DNA from: Bradyrhizobium sp.
GTDB lineage: Bacteria; Pseudomonadota; Alphaproteobacteria; Rhizobiales; Xanthobacteraceae
Assembly: GCF_004799445.1 (NCBI RefSeq)
Contig: NZ_SSNA01000024.1
Coordinates: 1-42,170, forward strand
Length of the DNA: 42,170 nucleotides
Reading direction: 5' to 3'
The notes beneath the pieces were generated by a model that worked only from the letters and a program-made list of their open reading frames with translations, was not told the DNA's origin and ran no database searches. Shown here piece after piece: positions 31,986 to 40,387 of this stretch. A program made the position numbers and the translations under genes. Position 1 is the stretch's first letter. Each line of letters starts with the position of its first letter.

Positions 31986-33491
31986 TCAGTTCGCCTCATC
32001 CGTTCCACCGGCGGACGAGTTGTCGGCAGCCTCGTCGAGCTTGCGATAAAGTGTCGAGCGGCCAATCTTCAACCGGCGCGCCACTTCCGACATCTGCCCG
32101 CGGTAGTGTGAGATCGCGAAGCGGATGATCTCGCTCTCCAGTTCTTCGAGCGGCCGCATTTCTCCGGCATTGGTCAGCATCGCCAGCGTTCCCGCCGATG
32201 GTAGCGGCGCGATCGGTATTTCATTACCCGAAACCATGGCCGGCACGGTCGAATGAAAGGCTGGTCCGACAATCAGCGGTTCGCCATGCGCTTCCGACAC
32301 GGGCGGCGCTGACAGGCTGGCGGTCTGCGGGAAATCCGACAGCCCGAGCTGGTCGCCTTCGCTCATGACCACGGCGCGATAGACCGCATTCTCGAGCTGC
32401 CGGATATTGCCCGGCCATTCAAGTTGCGACAGATGGGCCATCGCCTCGCCGCTGATGCCGGTGATGTGGCGGTTTTCCTCGGCGCAGAACCGCGCCAGAA
32501 AATGCCGCAACAGATGCGGAATATCCTCGCGGCGCATCCGCAACGGCGGCACCGTCAGCGGCAGCACGTGCAAGCGGTAGAACAGGTCTTCGCGGAAATG
32601 CCCGCTTTTGACGTGGTCGAGCAACTTGCGGTTGGTCGCGGAAATGATCCGGACGTCGACTTTCACCGGCTTGCGCCCGCCGACCGCTTCGACGGTGCCT
32701 TCCTGCAGCGCGCGAAGCAGCTTTACCTGCGCTGCCAGCGGCAATTCGCCGACTTCGTCGAGGAACAGCGTGCCGCCGGAAGCTTCGACGAATTTGCCCA
32801 GGTGGCGTTCGGTGGCACCGGTAAAGGCGCCCTTCTCGTGGCCGAACAGGATCGACTCGACGAGATTGTCGGGGATCGCGCCGCAATTGACGGCAACGAA
32901 CGGCTTCGATTTCCGTTCGCCGCTGCCATGGATGGCGCGCGCGAACAATTCCTTGCCGACGCCGGACTCGCCCTCGACCAAAACAGGAATCGTCGAGGCG
33001 GCGGCCTTCCGCGCGGTGTGCAGCACGCCGGCCATGGCCTCGCTGCGGGTGATGATATCGGCAAAGGTCAATCGGCCTTCGCGGCTGTGCTTGATCCGCT
33101 GCAACTCGCCTTTCAGCGCGCTGGCATTGAGCGCATTGCGCAAGCTGACCTGCAGCCGCTCGATGCCGACCGGCTTCACGACAAAATCCTGCGCGCCGGC
33201 GCGCATCGCCGACACCACATTGTCGATGCCGCCATGGGCGGTCTGCACGACCACGGGAATCGAAAGACCGGCTTCGCGGATTTTGGCCAGCACGCCCATG
33301 CCGTCGAGGCCGGGCATCACGAGGTCGAGCACCATGGCATCGAAGGCAGGCGCATCGGACGCGGTCAGAAGCGCGATGGCGGCGTCGCCGGAATCGACCA
33401 CGGTTGTCTCATAGCCGCATTTCTGCACCATGTTTTCGACCAGGCGGCGTTGCACCGCGTCATCGTCGGCGATCAAAATGCTGGCAGCCAT
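31986..33491 (-). CDS. Sigma-54-dependent response regulator, NtrC family (orphan)
   Basis: A 501-residue activator of sigma-54 promoters. The receiver domain (about 1-120) has the phosphoacceptor D56 in VLDLVMPG and Lys in VVKPVG. The AAA+ domain (about 140-370) has Walker A GESGVGKE, the sigma-54 contact loop GAFTGA intact, Walker B GGTLFLDEVGELP and a WPGNIRQLEN box. A Fis-type helix-turn-helix closes the protein (MSEVARRLKIGRSTLYRKL). A GTG at 33503 is in frame, but the ATG at 33491 is favoured by the GGGGAA just before it. No partner histidine kinase or clear sigma-54 promoter is nearby. A full CtrA-like site lies 60 bp upstream, in the region shared with the divergent M3 peptidase gene. 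Confidence 0.94.
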   Translation of the reverse strand: MAASILIADDDAVQRRLVENMVQKCGYETTVVDSGDAAIALLTASDAPAFDAMVLDLVMPGLDGMGVLAKIREAGLSIPVVVQTAHGGIDNVVSAMRAGAQDFVVKPVGIERLQVSLRNALNASALKGELQRIKHSREGRLTFADIITRSEAMAGVLHTARKAAASTIPVLVEGESGVGKELFARAIHGSGERKSKPFVAVNCGAIPDNLVESILFGHEKGAFTGATERHLGKFVEASGGTLFLDEVGELPLAAQVKLLRALQEGTVEAVGGRKPVKVDVRIISATNRKLLDHVKSGHFREDLFYRLHVLPLTVPPLRMRREDIPHLLRHFLARFCAEENRHITGISGEAMAHLSQLEWPGNIRQLENAVYRAVVMSEGDQLGLSDFPQTASLSAPPVSEAHGEPLIVGPAFHSTVPAMVSGNEIPIAPLPSAGTLAMLTNAGEMRPLEELESEIIRFAISHYRGQMSEVARRLKIGRSTLYRKLDEAADNSSAGGTDEAN

Positions 33492-33550
33492 GGCGTTCCC
33501 CACTCGTTACAACTATCTGTCTCGAATCGGGGCACTCTCGCCGATGCCGA

Positions 33551-33565
33551 TTAACGCCCGCTTAA
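33551..33565. promoter_or_regulatory. Full CtrA-like site between the regulator and M3 peptidase genes
   Basis: TTAACGCCCGCTTAA has two TTAA half-sites with exactly seven bases between. It lies between the divergent response-regulator (start 33491) and M3 oligopeptidase (start 33641) genes, so it could control either. Binding is inferred. Confidence 0.5.
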
Positions 33566-33640
33566 GCGTTGATGTCCCGCCATCGCCTCGCCGTCGCAGC
33601 CGTTCCGGTTGAAAACGCACACTCCATAGGCTCGAACCAG

Positions 33641-35500
33641 ATGACATCGCGCTCCTCGTCCGCTCTCCGCAAATCGACAGCCCAACGCAAGGCGAATCCG
33701 AAGAAATCCGCCACCAGGCCGAAGGCGGGCAAGCTGCCGGAATGGAACCTTTCCGACCTCTATTCCGGGATCGACGCGCCAGAAGTCACAACCGATCTGC
33801 AAAAGATGAACGCCGAATGCGTCGCGTTTGAGACGGACTACAAGGGCAAGCTCGCGGAGCGGACGGCGGCCGAGGGCGGCGGCCAATGGCTCGCCGAGGC
33901 GGTCAGGCGCTATGAGGCGATCGATGATCTCGCCGGGCGGCTCGGGTCGTTTGCGGGTCTCGTTCATGCCGGCGACAGTGTCGATCCCGCGATCTCCAAA
34001 TTCTATGGCGACGTCTCCGAGCGGCTGACGAATGCCTCGGTGCACCTGTTGTTCTTTGCGCTCGAGCTCAACCGCATCGACGATGCCGTCATCGACCGCG
34101 CGATGCAGGCGCCTGAACTGGCGCATTATCGCCCCTGGATCGAGGACCTGCGCAAGGACAAGCCGTATCAGCTCGAGGACCGCGTCGAGCAGCTGTTCCA
34201 CGAAAAATCGCAGAGCGGTTACGCCGCCTGGAACCGGCTGTTCGACCAGACGATCTCGGCCCTGCGCTTCAAGCTCGGGACCAAGGAGCTCGCCATCGAG
34301 CCGGCGCTGAACCTGCTGCAGGATCGCGCGGGGGAAAAGCGAAAAGCCGCGGGGCAGGCGCTGGCGAAGACGTTCAAGGCCAACGAGCGAACTTTTGCGC
34401 TGATCACCAATACGCTTGCCAAGGACAAGGAGATTTCCGATCGCTGGCGCGGCTTTGCCGATGTCGCGGATTCCCGCCATTTGAACAACCGCGTCGAGCG
34501 CGAAGTCGTCGACGCACTGGTCGGCTCGGTCCGCGCGGCCTATCCAAGACTGTCGCATCGCTATTACGCCCTGAAGGCCGCCTGGTTCAGGAAGAAAAAG
34601 CTCGCGCATTGGGATCGCAACGCGCCGCTGCCGTTTGCGGCGACCGGCACGATCGCCTGGCCCGAGGCCAAGAACATGGTGCTGACGGCCTATCGTGGAT
34701 TTTCGCCGGAAATGGCCAGCATTGCCGAGCGGTTTTTCAGCGATCGCTGGATCGACGCGCCGGTGCGGCCGGGCAAGGCGCCCGGCGCCTTCTCGCACCC
34801 GACCACGCCGTCGGCGCACCCTTATGTGCTGATGAACTATCAGGGCAAGCCGCGCGACGTGATGACGCTCGCCCATGAACTCGGCCACGGCGTGCATCAG
34901 GTGCTGGCGGCGAAGAACGGCGCGCTCATGGCGCCGACGCCGCTGACATTGGCCGAAACCGCCAGCGTGTTCGGCGAGATGCTGACCTTCCGGCGGCTAT
35001 TGGCGCAGACCAAGAGCCTCAAACAGCGTCAGGCGCTGCTGGCCGGCAAGGTCGAGGACATGATCAACACGGTGGTGCGCCAGATCGCGTTCTACACCTT
35101 CGAGCGCGCCATCCATACCGAGCGCAAGAAAGGCGAATTGACCGCCCAGCGCATCGGCGAGATCTGGCTTTCCGTGCAGGGCGAGAGCCTGGGACCGGCG
35201 ATCGATATCCGGCCCGGCTATGAGAATTTCTGGATGTACATTCCGCACTTCATCCATTCGCCGTTCTACGTCTACGCCTATGCGTTCGGCGATTGCCTGG
35301 TGAACTCGCTCTATGCGGTCTACGAAAACGCGCAAGAAGGCTTTGCCGAACGCTATCTGGCGATGCTTTCGGCCGGCGGCACCAAGCATTATTCCGAATT
35401 GCTCAAGCCGTTCGGGCTCGACGCCAAGGATCCCAAATTCTGGGAGGGCGGGCTGTCGGTGATCGCCGGCATGATCGACGAACTGGAGGCGATGGGCTGA
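33641..35500 (+). CDS. M3-family oligoendopeptidase (PepF type)
   Basis: A 619-residue zinc peptidase of the M3B oligoendopeptidase group that degrades oligopeptides in the cytosol. The zinc motif HELGH is in LAHELGHGVHQ (about 414-418), followed by the third-ligand Glu region TLAETASVFGEML. The N-terminal domain begins LPEWNLSDLYSGIDAPEV, as usual for PepF. The ATG at 33641 is preferred over the upstream ATG at 33572, which is very near the CtrA-like site and would add an unusual basic leader. A basic stretch (residues about 8-32) precedes the domain. No signal peptide is visible. The gene is divergent from the sigma-54 regulator and 76 bp before the toxin-antitoxin pair. Confidence 0.94.
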   Translation: MTSRSSSALRKSTAQRKANPKKSATRPKAGKLPEWNLSDLYSGIDAPEVTTDLQKMNAECVAFETDYKGKLAERTAAEGGGQWLAEAVRRYEAIDDLAGRLGSFAGLVHAGDSVDPAISKFYGDVSERLTNASVHLLFFALELNRIDDAVIDRAMQAPELAHYRPWIEDLRKDKPYQLEDRVEQLFHEKSQSGYAAWNRLFDQTISALRFKLGTKELAIEPALNLLQDRAGEKRKAAGQALAKTFKANERTFALITNTLAKDKEISDRWRGFADVADSRHLNNRVEREVVDALVGSVRAAYPRLSHRYYALKAAWFRKKKLAHWDRNAPLPFAATGTIAWPEAKNMVLTAYRGFSPEMASIAERFFSDRWIDAPVRPGKAPGAFSHPTTPSAHPYVLMNYQGKPRDVMTLAHELGHGVHQVLAAKNGALMAPTPLTLAETASVFGEMLTFRRLLAQTKSLKQRQALLAGKVEDMINTVVRQIAFYTFERAIHTERKKGELTAQRIGEIWLSVQGESLGPAIDIRPGYENFWMYIPHFIHSPFYVYAYAFGDCLVNSLYAVYENAQEGFAERYLAMLSAGGTKHYSELLKPFGLDAKDPKFWEGGLSVIAGMIDELEAMG

Positions 35501-35524
35501 GGTGGGCAGGGCGTAAAACATTTG

Positions 35525-35564
35525 TTGAACGCCGCACACCCTTCTGTTATACAGTCTGTATAAC
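35525..35564 (+). promoter_or_regulatory. Promoter and operator of the toxin-antitoxin pair
   Basis: TTGAAC (35525-35530) and TATACA (35548-35553) are separated by 17 bases. The -10 lies within a perfect 19-bp palindrome, GTTATACAGTCTGTATAAC (35546-35564). A bound antitoxin or antitoxin-toxin complex would block the promoter. GGAG at 35565-35568 is the antitoxin ribosome site. Confidence 0.8.
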
Positions 35565-35576
35565 GGAGATTAAGCC

Positions 35577-35834
35577 ATGAATGAGATTCCACGAACCACC
35601 GCTGAGGGGGAATTCGTCCAGATCAAGAAGATCGGCAATTCGCTGGGCCTCATATTATCGAAGGACATCCTTTCCCGGCTCAAGCTGAAGGAAGGCGACA
35701 AGCTCCATATCGTCGAGCAGACCGAGCGGGGCATCAAGCTTTCGCCCTACAACCCGAAGCATGCCAAGGCGATGGAAATCGCGCGGCGTTCGTTCAGTAC
35801 CTATGCGGACACCTATAAGGCTCTCGCAAAATGA
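35577..35834 (+). CDS. AbrB/MazE-type antitoxin
   Basis: An 85-residue antitoxin with an N-terminal AbrB/MazE swapped-hairpin DNA-binding domain: EFVQIKKIGNSLGLILSKDILSRLKLKEGDKLHI (about 12-45). The C-terminal tail (about 58-85) should bind and neutralise the toxin. Its stop overlaps the toxin start as ATGA. A 19-bp palindrome over the promoter fits autoregulation by this protein. AbrB-type antitoxins paired with Doc/Fic toxins are known from several bacteria; Phd is the more familiar partner. The cell-control role is inferred from family and layout. Confidence 0.92.
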   Translation: MNEIPRTTAEGEFVQIKKIGNSLGLILSKDILSRLKLKEGDKLHIVEQTERGIKLSPYNPKHAKAMEIARRSFSTYADTYKALAK

Positions 35835-36217
35835 ACGAGCCGATCTGGCTGGATGTGGAGATCATGGCGGATCTCCACGCCGAACAGCTCGCCTTGTTCG
35901 GAGGGCCGGACGGCATTCGTGACCAAGGTATGCTGGAATCTGCGCTCGGCCGTCCCATCAACAAATTCACCTATGGTGAAACGGACCTTGCTGCGCTTGC
36001 GGCAGCGTATGCGTTCGGCATTGCCCGGAACCATCCATTTATCGATGGCAACAAGCGCGCAGCTTTCGGCGCGATCATCGTATTCCTGGGTCTCAACGAC
36101 ATCGATTTTCTGGTGCCGCCGGAAAGCGCCACCGCCATGATCCTTGCTCTCGCAGCAGGTGAGGTGAACGAAGATGGCCTCACCCGCTGGATCAGGGACA
36201 ATTGGCCTTCCGAATGA
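35831..36217 (+). CDS. Death-on-curing (Doc/Fic) family toxin
   Basis: A 128-residue toxin of the Doc branch of Fic proteins. The Fic core is complete: HPFIDGNKRA at residues 68-77, with the catalytic His68. In P1 Doc the Fic motif transfers phosphate from ATP to elongation factor EF-Tu, and the same reaction is inferred here. The alternative is AMP transfer as in canonical Fic enzymes: the position after D72 is Gly (canonical HxFxDGNKR), whereas Doc often has a change in the glycine part. The start overlaps the antitoxin stop by ATGA, so translation is coupled. No inhibitory helix motif is evident, so the AbrB protein is the antidote. Confidence 0.93.
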   Translation: MNEPIWLDVEIMADLHAEQLALFGGPDGIRDQGMLESALGRPINKFTYGETDLAALAAAYAFGIARNHPFIDGNKRAAFGAIIVFLGLNDIDFLVPPESATAMILALAAGEVNEDGLTRWIRDNWPSE

Positions 36218-36313
36218 CCCGATAAGCGGCGCAAAGCCGCCCATCCGCCGTTGCCCTCCTGTTGGGATTGCGGTAATTCCACGGCGAGACGCGAACACTC
36301 ACCGGGGAGACCG

Positions 36314-36466
36314 ATGGCAGAACATAACGAAGTGGCCTATACGACCGCTGACGGCAACGACTATCCGGCCCATGAGCAGACCTATGAGGGGTTCATCAAG
36401 CTCGTGAAGTATGGCTCCGCCGCCGTGATCTTCATCGTCGCCATGATGGCGATTTTTCTGACCTGA
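36314..36466 (+). CDS. aa3-type cytochrome c oxidase subunit IV
   Basis: A 50-residue inner-membrane protein of the bacterial aa3 oxidase subunit IV family. The polar start AEHNEVAYTTADGNDYPAHEQTYEGFIKLVKYG leads into one membrane helix (SAAVIFIVAMMAIFLT) that ends the chain. This fits the single helix that packs against subunit I and III. GGGGAGA lies 3 bases before the ATG. The other oxidase genes are not in the window. It precedes the pnt operon by 137 bp, and two hairpins (36479-36500 and 36523-36538) lie in between. Confidence 0.85.
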   Translation: MAEHNEVAYTTADGNDYPAHEQTYEGFIKLVKYGSAAVIFIVAMMAIFLT

Positions 36467-36478
36467 TGCATCGACGTC

Positions 36479-36538
36479 CGCGCCGCCGACCGGCGGCGCG
36501 ATCCTGAGAGACCCACCGCGTTCCGGTCGCAAGACCGG
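36479..36538 (+). terminator. Two hairpins between the oxidase subunit IV gene and pntAA
   Basis: A perfect 9-bp stem CGCGCCGCC / GGCGGCGCG (36479-36487 and 36492-36500) with loop GACC lies 13 bp after the oxidase stop. A second, CCGGTC-GCAA-GACCGG (36523-36538), has a GNRA tetraloop. Neither has a T-run, so they may be weak terminators or stabilisers. Confidence 0.45.
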
Positions 36539-36602
36539 TTCCATCCTTGCGAAATCAAGCGCTAGTTTGCGCGCGCGAGCTTCCCGCGCCGCCGGAGGCC
36601 CC

Positions 36603-37730
36603 ATGAAGATTGCCGTCGCCAAGGAAATCGATCCGTCCGAGCCGCGGGTCGCCGCTTCGCCCGATACGGTGAAAAAATATCGGGCGCTGGGCGTCGATAT
36701 TGCCGTGGAGCCGGGCGCGGGCATCAAGTCGGGCTTGCCGGATTCGGAATTCACCGCGGCCGGCGCCACCGTCAGCGCGGATGCCGTCAAGGACGCCGAC
36801 ATCGTCATCAAGGTGAAGCGGCCGGAGGCTTCCGAGCTTGGCCACTACAAGCGTGGCGCGCTGGTCATCGCCATCATGGATCCCTACGGCAACGATGCCG
36901 CGCTCAAGGCGATGGCGGACGCCGGCATCTCGGCGTTCGCGATGGAATTGATGCCGCGCATTACCCGCGCCCAGGTGATGGATGTGCTGTCGAGCCAGGC
37001 CAATCTCGCCGGCTACCGCGCCGTGATCGAGGCCGCCGAGGCCTTTGGCCGCGCCTTTCCGATGATGATGACGGCGGCGGGCACGATCCCGGCGGCGAAG
37101 GTGTTCGTGATGGGGGTCGGCGTCGCCGGCCTGCAGGCGATAGCGACCGCGCGGCGGCTGGGTGCCGTGGTCACCGCCACCGACGTGCGGCCGGCGGTGA
37201 AAGAGCAGGTCGAAAGCCTGGGAGCCAAATTCCTCGCGGTCGAGGACGAGGAGTTCAAGCAGGCCGAAACCGCCGGCGGCTACGCCAAGGAAATGTCGAA
37301 AGAGTATCAGGCCAAGCAGGCGGCGCTGACCGCCGAGCACATCAAGAAGCAGGACATCATCATCACCACCGCGCTGATCCCGGGCCGGCCCGCGCCGCGC
37401 CTTGTCTCCGCCGAGATGGTGAAATCGATGAAGCCGGGCTCGGTGCTGGTCGATCTCGCGGTCGAGCGCGGCGGCAATGTCGAGGGCGCGAGGCCCGGCG
37501 AGGTCGCCGATGTCGGCGGCATCAAGATCGTCGGCTTCACCAATGTCGCCGGCCGCGTCGCGGCCTCGGCCTCAAGCCTCTATGCGCGCAATCTGTATTC
37601 CTTCATCGAGACGCTGGTGGACAAATCGACCAAGGCGCTCGCGGTGAAGTGGGACGACGAACTGGTCAAGGCCACGGCCCTGACCAGGGATGGCGCCGTC
37701 ATTCATCCGAACTTCCAGCCGAAGACTTAA
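36603..37730 (+). CDS. pntAA: NAD(P) transhydrogenase subunit alpha, part 1
   Basis: PntAA (375 residues) is the NAD(H)-binding domain I of the proton-translocating transhydrogenase, which uses the proton gradient to make NADPH from NADH and NADP. It has the alanine-dehydrogenase/PNT fold: [25 protein letters not shown] at the start, a [10 protein letters not shown] block, and a Rossmann motif [26 protein letters not shown], with [10 protein letters not shown] and [18 protein letters not shown] later. The ATG at 36603 has GGAGG 5 bases upstream; the frame is open to 36567. It is the first of pntAA-pntAB-pntB with close spacing. The split of alpha into two genes is the alphaproteobacterial form. 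Confidence 0.95.
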   Translation: MKIAVAKEIDPSEPRVAASPDTVKKYRALGVDIAVEPGAGIKSGLPDSEFTAAGATVSADAVKDADIVIKVKRPEASELGHYKRGALVIAIMDPYGNDAALKAMADAGISAFAMELMPRITRAQVMDVLSSQANLAGYRAVIEAAEAFGRAFPMMMTAAGTIPAAKVFVMGVGVAGLQAIATARRLGAVVTATDVRPAVKEQVESLGAKFLAVEDEEFKQAETAGGYAKEMSKEYQAKQAALTAEHIKKQDIIITTALIPGRPAPRLVSAEMVKSMKPGSVLVDLAVERGGNVEGARPGEVADVGGIKIVGFTNVAGRVAASASSLYARNLYSFIETLVDKSTKALAVKWDDELVKATALTRDGAVIHPNFQPKT

Positions 37731-37741
37731 GGAGAGCCGCC

Positions 37742-38059
37742 ATGGATCATATCGCGCAGGCCGTCGATCCCTTCGTGTTCCGGCTATCGATTTTCGTGCT
37801 CGCCGTGTTCGTCGGTTATTTCGTGGTGTGGTCAGTGACGCCGGCGCTGCATACGCCGCTGATGTCGGTGACCAACGCGATCTCCTCGGTGATCGTGGTC
37901 GGTGCGCTGCTCGCGGTCGGGGTGGCGATGGTCGGCAGCGGCGGGGTATGGGCGCGCGGCTTCGGCTTCGTCGCGCTGATTTTTGCATCGGTGAATATCT
38001 TCGGCGGCTTCCTGGTCACCCAGCGCATGCTCGCGATGTACAAGAAGAAGATCAAGTGA
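37742..38059 (+). CDS. pntAB: NAD(P) transhydrogenase subunit alpha, part 2
   Basis: PntAB (105 residues) is the membrane part of the alpha subunit. Three hydrophobic helices are visible: about 13-30 ([20 protein letters not shown]), 47-66 ([20 protein letters not shown]) and 72-93 ([20 protein letters not shown]), then a basic end KKKIK. AAGGAGA lies 7 bases before the ATG. It is 11 bp after pntAA and 43 bp before pntB. Confidence 0.95.
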   Translation: MDHIAQAVDPFVFRLSIFVLAVFVGYFVVWSVTPALHTPLMSVTNAISSVIVVGALLAVGVAMVGSGGVWARGFGFVALIFASVNIFGGFLVTQRMLAMYKKKIK

Positions 38060-38102
38060 ACGGCGTGCACCTCGTGGTGACGAAGACAATGGGGACCCTG
38101 AG

Positions 38103-39503
38103 ATGAACGCCAATCTTGCCGCAGTCCTGTACCTCGTTGCCGGAGTGCTGTTCATTATGTCGCTGCGCGGCCTGTCGAGCCCGGCATCGTCGCGTCAGGG
38201 CAACTTCTTCGGCATGATCGGCATGGCGATCGCGGTGGCGACCACGCTGGCCGCCCATCCGCCGGCGGACGGCATCGGCTGGGCGCTGGTGATCCTCGGC
38301 GTCGCCATCGGCGGTGGAATCGGCGCGGTGATCGCGCGCCGGGTGCCGATGACGTCGATGCCGGAACTGGTCGCGGCGTTCCATTCGCTGGTCGGCATGG
38401 CCGCGGTGCTGGTGGCGGCAGGCGCGTTCTACGCGCCGGAGGCCTTCGACATCGGCACGCCCGGCAACATCCATCCGCAGAGCCTGGTCGAAATGTCGCT
38501 CGGCGTTGCCATCGGCGCGCTGACCTTCACCGGCTCGGTGATCGCGTTTGCAAAACTGTCCGGCCGCATGAGCGGCGCGCCGATCATCCTGCCGGCGCGG
38601 CATCTCATCAATATCGGCCTCGGCGTGGCGCTGGTGGTGTTCATCGTCAGGCTCGTGATGTTCGGCGGCGCGGTGGATTTCTGGCTGATCACCGTCATCG
38701 CCCTGGCGCTCGGCGCGCTGCTGATCGTCCCGATCGGCGGCGCCGACATGCCGGTCGTGATCTCGATGCTCAACTCCTATTCCGGCTGGGCCGCCGCCGG
38801 GATCGGTTTCACGCTCGGCAATTCGGCGCTGATCATCACCGGCGCGCTGGTCGGCTCATCCGGCGCGATCCTGTCCTACATCATGTGCCACGCGATGAAC
38901 CGCTCCTTCATCTCGGTCATCCTCGGCGGGTTCGGCGGCGAGACGGCGGCCGCCGGCGCAGGCGCGGGGGGCGAAGTGCGGCCGGTGAAACTCGGCTCAG
39001 CGGACGATGCGGCCTTCATCATGAAGAACGCGCAGAAGGTGATCATCGTGCCCGGCTACGGCATGGCGGTGGCGCAGGCGCAGCACGCGCTGCGCGAACT
39101 GGCCGACCAGCTGAAGAAGGAAGGCGTCGAGGTCAAATACGCGATTCACCCGGTCGCGGGCCGCATGCCCGGCCACATGAACGTGCTGCTCGCCGAAGCC
39201 AATGTGCCCTATGACGAGGTGTTCGAACTCGAGGACATCAATTCGGAATTCGCGCAGGCCGACGTCGCCTTCGTGATCGGCGCCAACGACGTCACCAACC
39301 CGGCCGCCGAGGACGATCCGAAATCGCCGATCTACGGCATGCCGGTGCTGCAGGTGTGGAAGGCCGGGACCGTGATGTTCATCAAGCGCTCGCTGGCGTC
39401 GGGCTATGCCGGCATCGACAATCCCCTGTTCTACCGCGACAACACCATGATGCTGCTCGGCGACGCCAAGAAAATGACCGAGAACATCGTCAAGGCGCTG
39501 TGA
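38103..39503 (+). CDS. pntB: NAD(P) transhydrogenase subunit beta
   Basis: PntB (466 residues) has about nine membrane helices (1-270) that carry the proton path and a C-terminal NADP(H)-binding domain III (about 290-466). Landmarks: MPVVISMLNSYSGWAAAGIGF in the membrane domain, VIIVPGYGMAVAQAQHAL and AIHPVAGRMPGHMNVLLAEA for NADP binding, then FVIGANDVTNPAAEDDP and a late FIKRSLASGYAGIDNPLFY. All are intact. The ATG follows a GGGGA region. The following hydrolase gene starts 18 bp after its stop, so it may share the transcript. Confidence 0.96.
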   Translation: MNANLAAVLYLVAGVLFIMSLRGLSSPASSRQGNFFGMIGMAIAVATTLAAHPPADGIGWALVILGVAIGGGIGAVIARRVPMTSMPELVAAFHSLVGMAAVLVAAGAFYAPEAFDIGTPGNIHPQSLVEMSLGVAIGALTFTGSVIAFAKLSGRMSGAPIILPARHLINIGLGVALVVFIVRLVMFGGAVDFWLITVIALALGALLIVPIGGADMPVVISMLNSYSGWAAAGIGFTLGNSALIITGALVGSSGAILSYIMCHAMNRSFISVILGGFGGETAAAGAGAGGEVRPVKLGSADDAAFIMKNAQKVIIVPGYGMAVAQAQHALRELADQLKKEGVEVKYAIHPVAGRMPGHMNVLLAEANVPYDEVFELEDINSEFAQADVAFVIGANDVTNPAAEDDPKSPIYGMPVLQVWKAGTVMFIKRSLASGYAGIDNPLFYRDNTMMLLGDAKKMTENIVKAL

Positions 39504-39521
39504 GGCCATTTACGGGAAATC

Positions 39522-40328
39522 ATGACCGTCCTGAAATGGCTGGTCGTTGTCGCAGCGTGCGGCTATCTCATCGGTCTTGCCGTACTGTTCCTCGCACAGC
39601 GGTCGTTCCTCTTTCCGATTCCGCAGACCGTCCGCACCGCGCCCGATGCCGCCGGTCTTGGCGCGGCTGAAGAACACCTCCTGACCACGGCGGATGGCGA
39701 GACGGTGGTTGTGTGGCACGTGCCGGCAAAGCCGGGCCATGCGGTCGTGATTTATTTTCACGGCAACGGGGATTTCCTCGCCGGTCTGGTCGGCCGCTTC
39801 CGCGACATCACCTCGGATGGGACCGGGCTCGTCGCGTTGTCGTATCGGGGCTATGCCGGCTCGAGCGGCCGGCCGAGCGAGCAGGGGCTTCTTTGGGATG
39901 CCGCAGCAGCCTATGCGTTCGCATCGGCGCGATATGGCGTGGATCGGATGGTCGTCTGGGGCTTTTCGCTCGGAAGCGGCGTTGCCGTCGCGCTGGCGGC
40001 GGAACAGCGGATCGGAAAGCTCGTCCTTGAAGCTCCCTACACCTCGATCACGGAGGTTGCAGGCGCGGCGTTTCCATTTCTGCCGGTACGGTGGCTGGTC
40101 AGGGACCAATTTCGCTCCGACCAGCGCATGGCGCGGGTGACGGTTCCCCTCCTGATCATGCATGGCGCCCGCGATTCCACCATTTCAATAGGTCTCGGCG
40201 AACGGTTATTCGCGCTCGCCCATGAGCCGAAACAATTCGTGCGGTTTCCAAACGGCGGCCATAACGATCTGGATGATTATGGTGCCGTCGCAACGGCGCG
40301 GGACTTCATTTACGGGAACTTGAAATAG
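39522..40328 (+). CDS. Alpha/beta hydrolase, membrane-anchored
   Basis: A 268-residue serine hydrolase of the BEM46/ABHD13-like type. An N-terminal membrane helix (about 5-24) anchors it. The hydrolase core shows HGNGDFL (oxyanion region), the nucleophile S149 in GFSLGSG, then D218 in MHGARDSTI and H247 in NGGHNDL, making a full catalytic triad. GGGAAA lies 4 bases before the ATG. It follows pntB by 18 bp. The substrate is unknown; an esterase or thioesterase activity is likely from the fold. Confidence 0.9.
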   Translation: MTVLKWLVVVAACGYLIGLAVLFLAQRSFLFPIPQTVRTAPDAAGLGAAEEHLLTTADGETVVVWHVPAKPGHAVVIYFHGNGDFLAGLVGRFRDITSDGTGLVALSYRGYAGSSGRPSEQGLLWDAAAAYAFASARYGVDRMVVWGFSLGSGVAVALAAEQRIGKLVLEAPYTSITEVAGAAFPFLPVRWLVRDQFRSDQRMARVTVPLLIMHGARDSTISIGLGERLFALAHEPKQFVRFPNGGHNDLDDYGAVATARDFIYGNLK

Positions 40329-40387
40329 TTGACGGGCTGCCGTCGTATGATGCGCCGCCCGTCGCCATGGCTTAGGGGTTAGGATAC

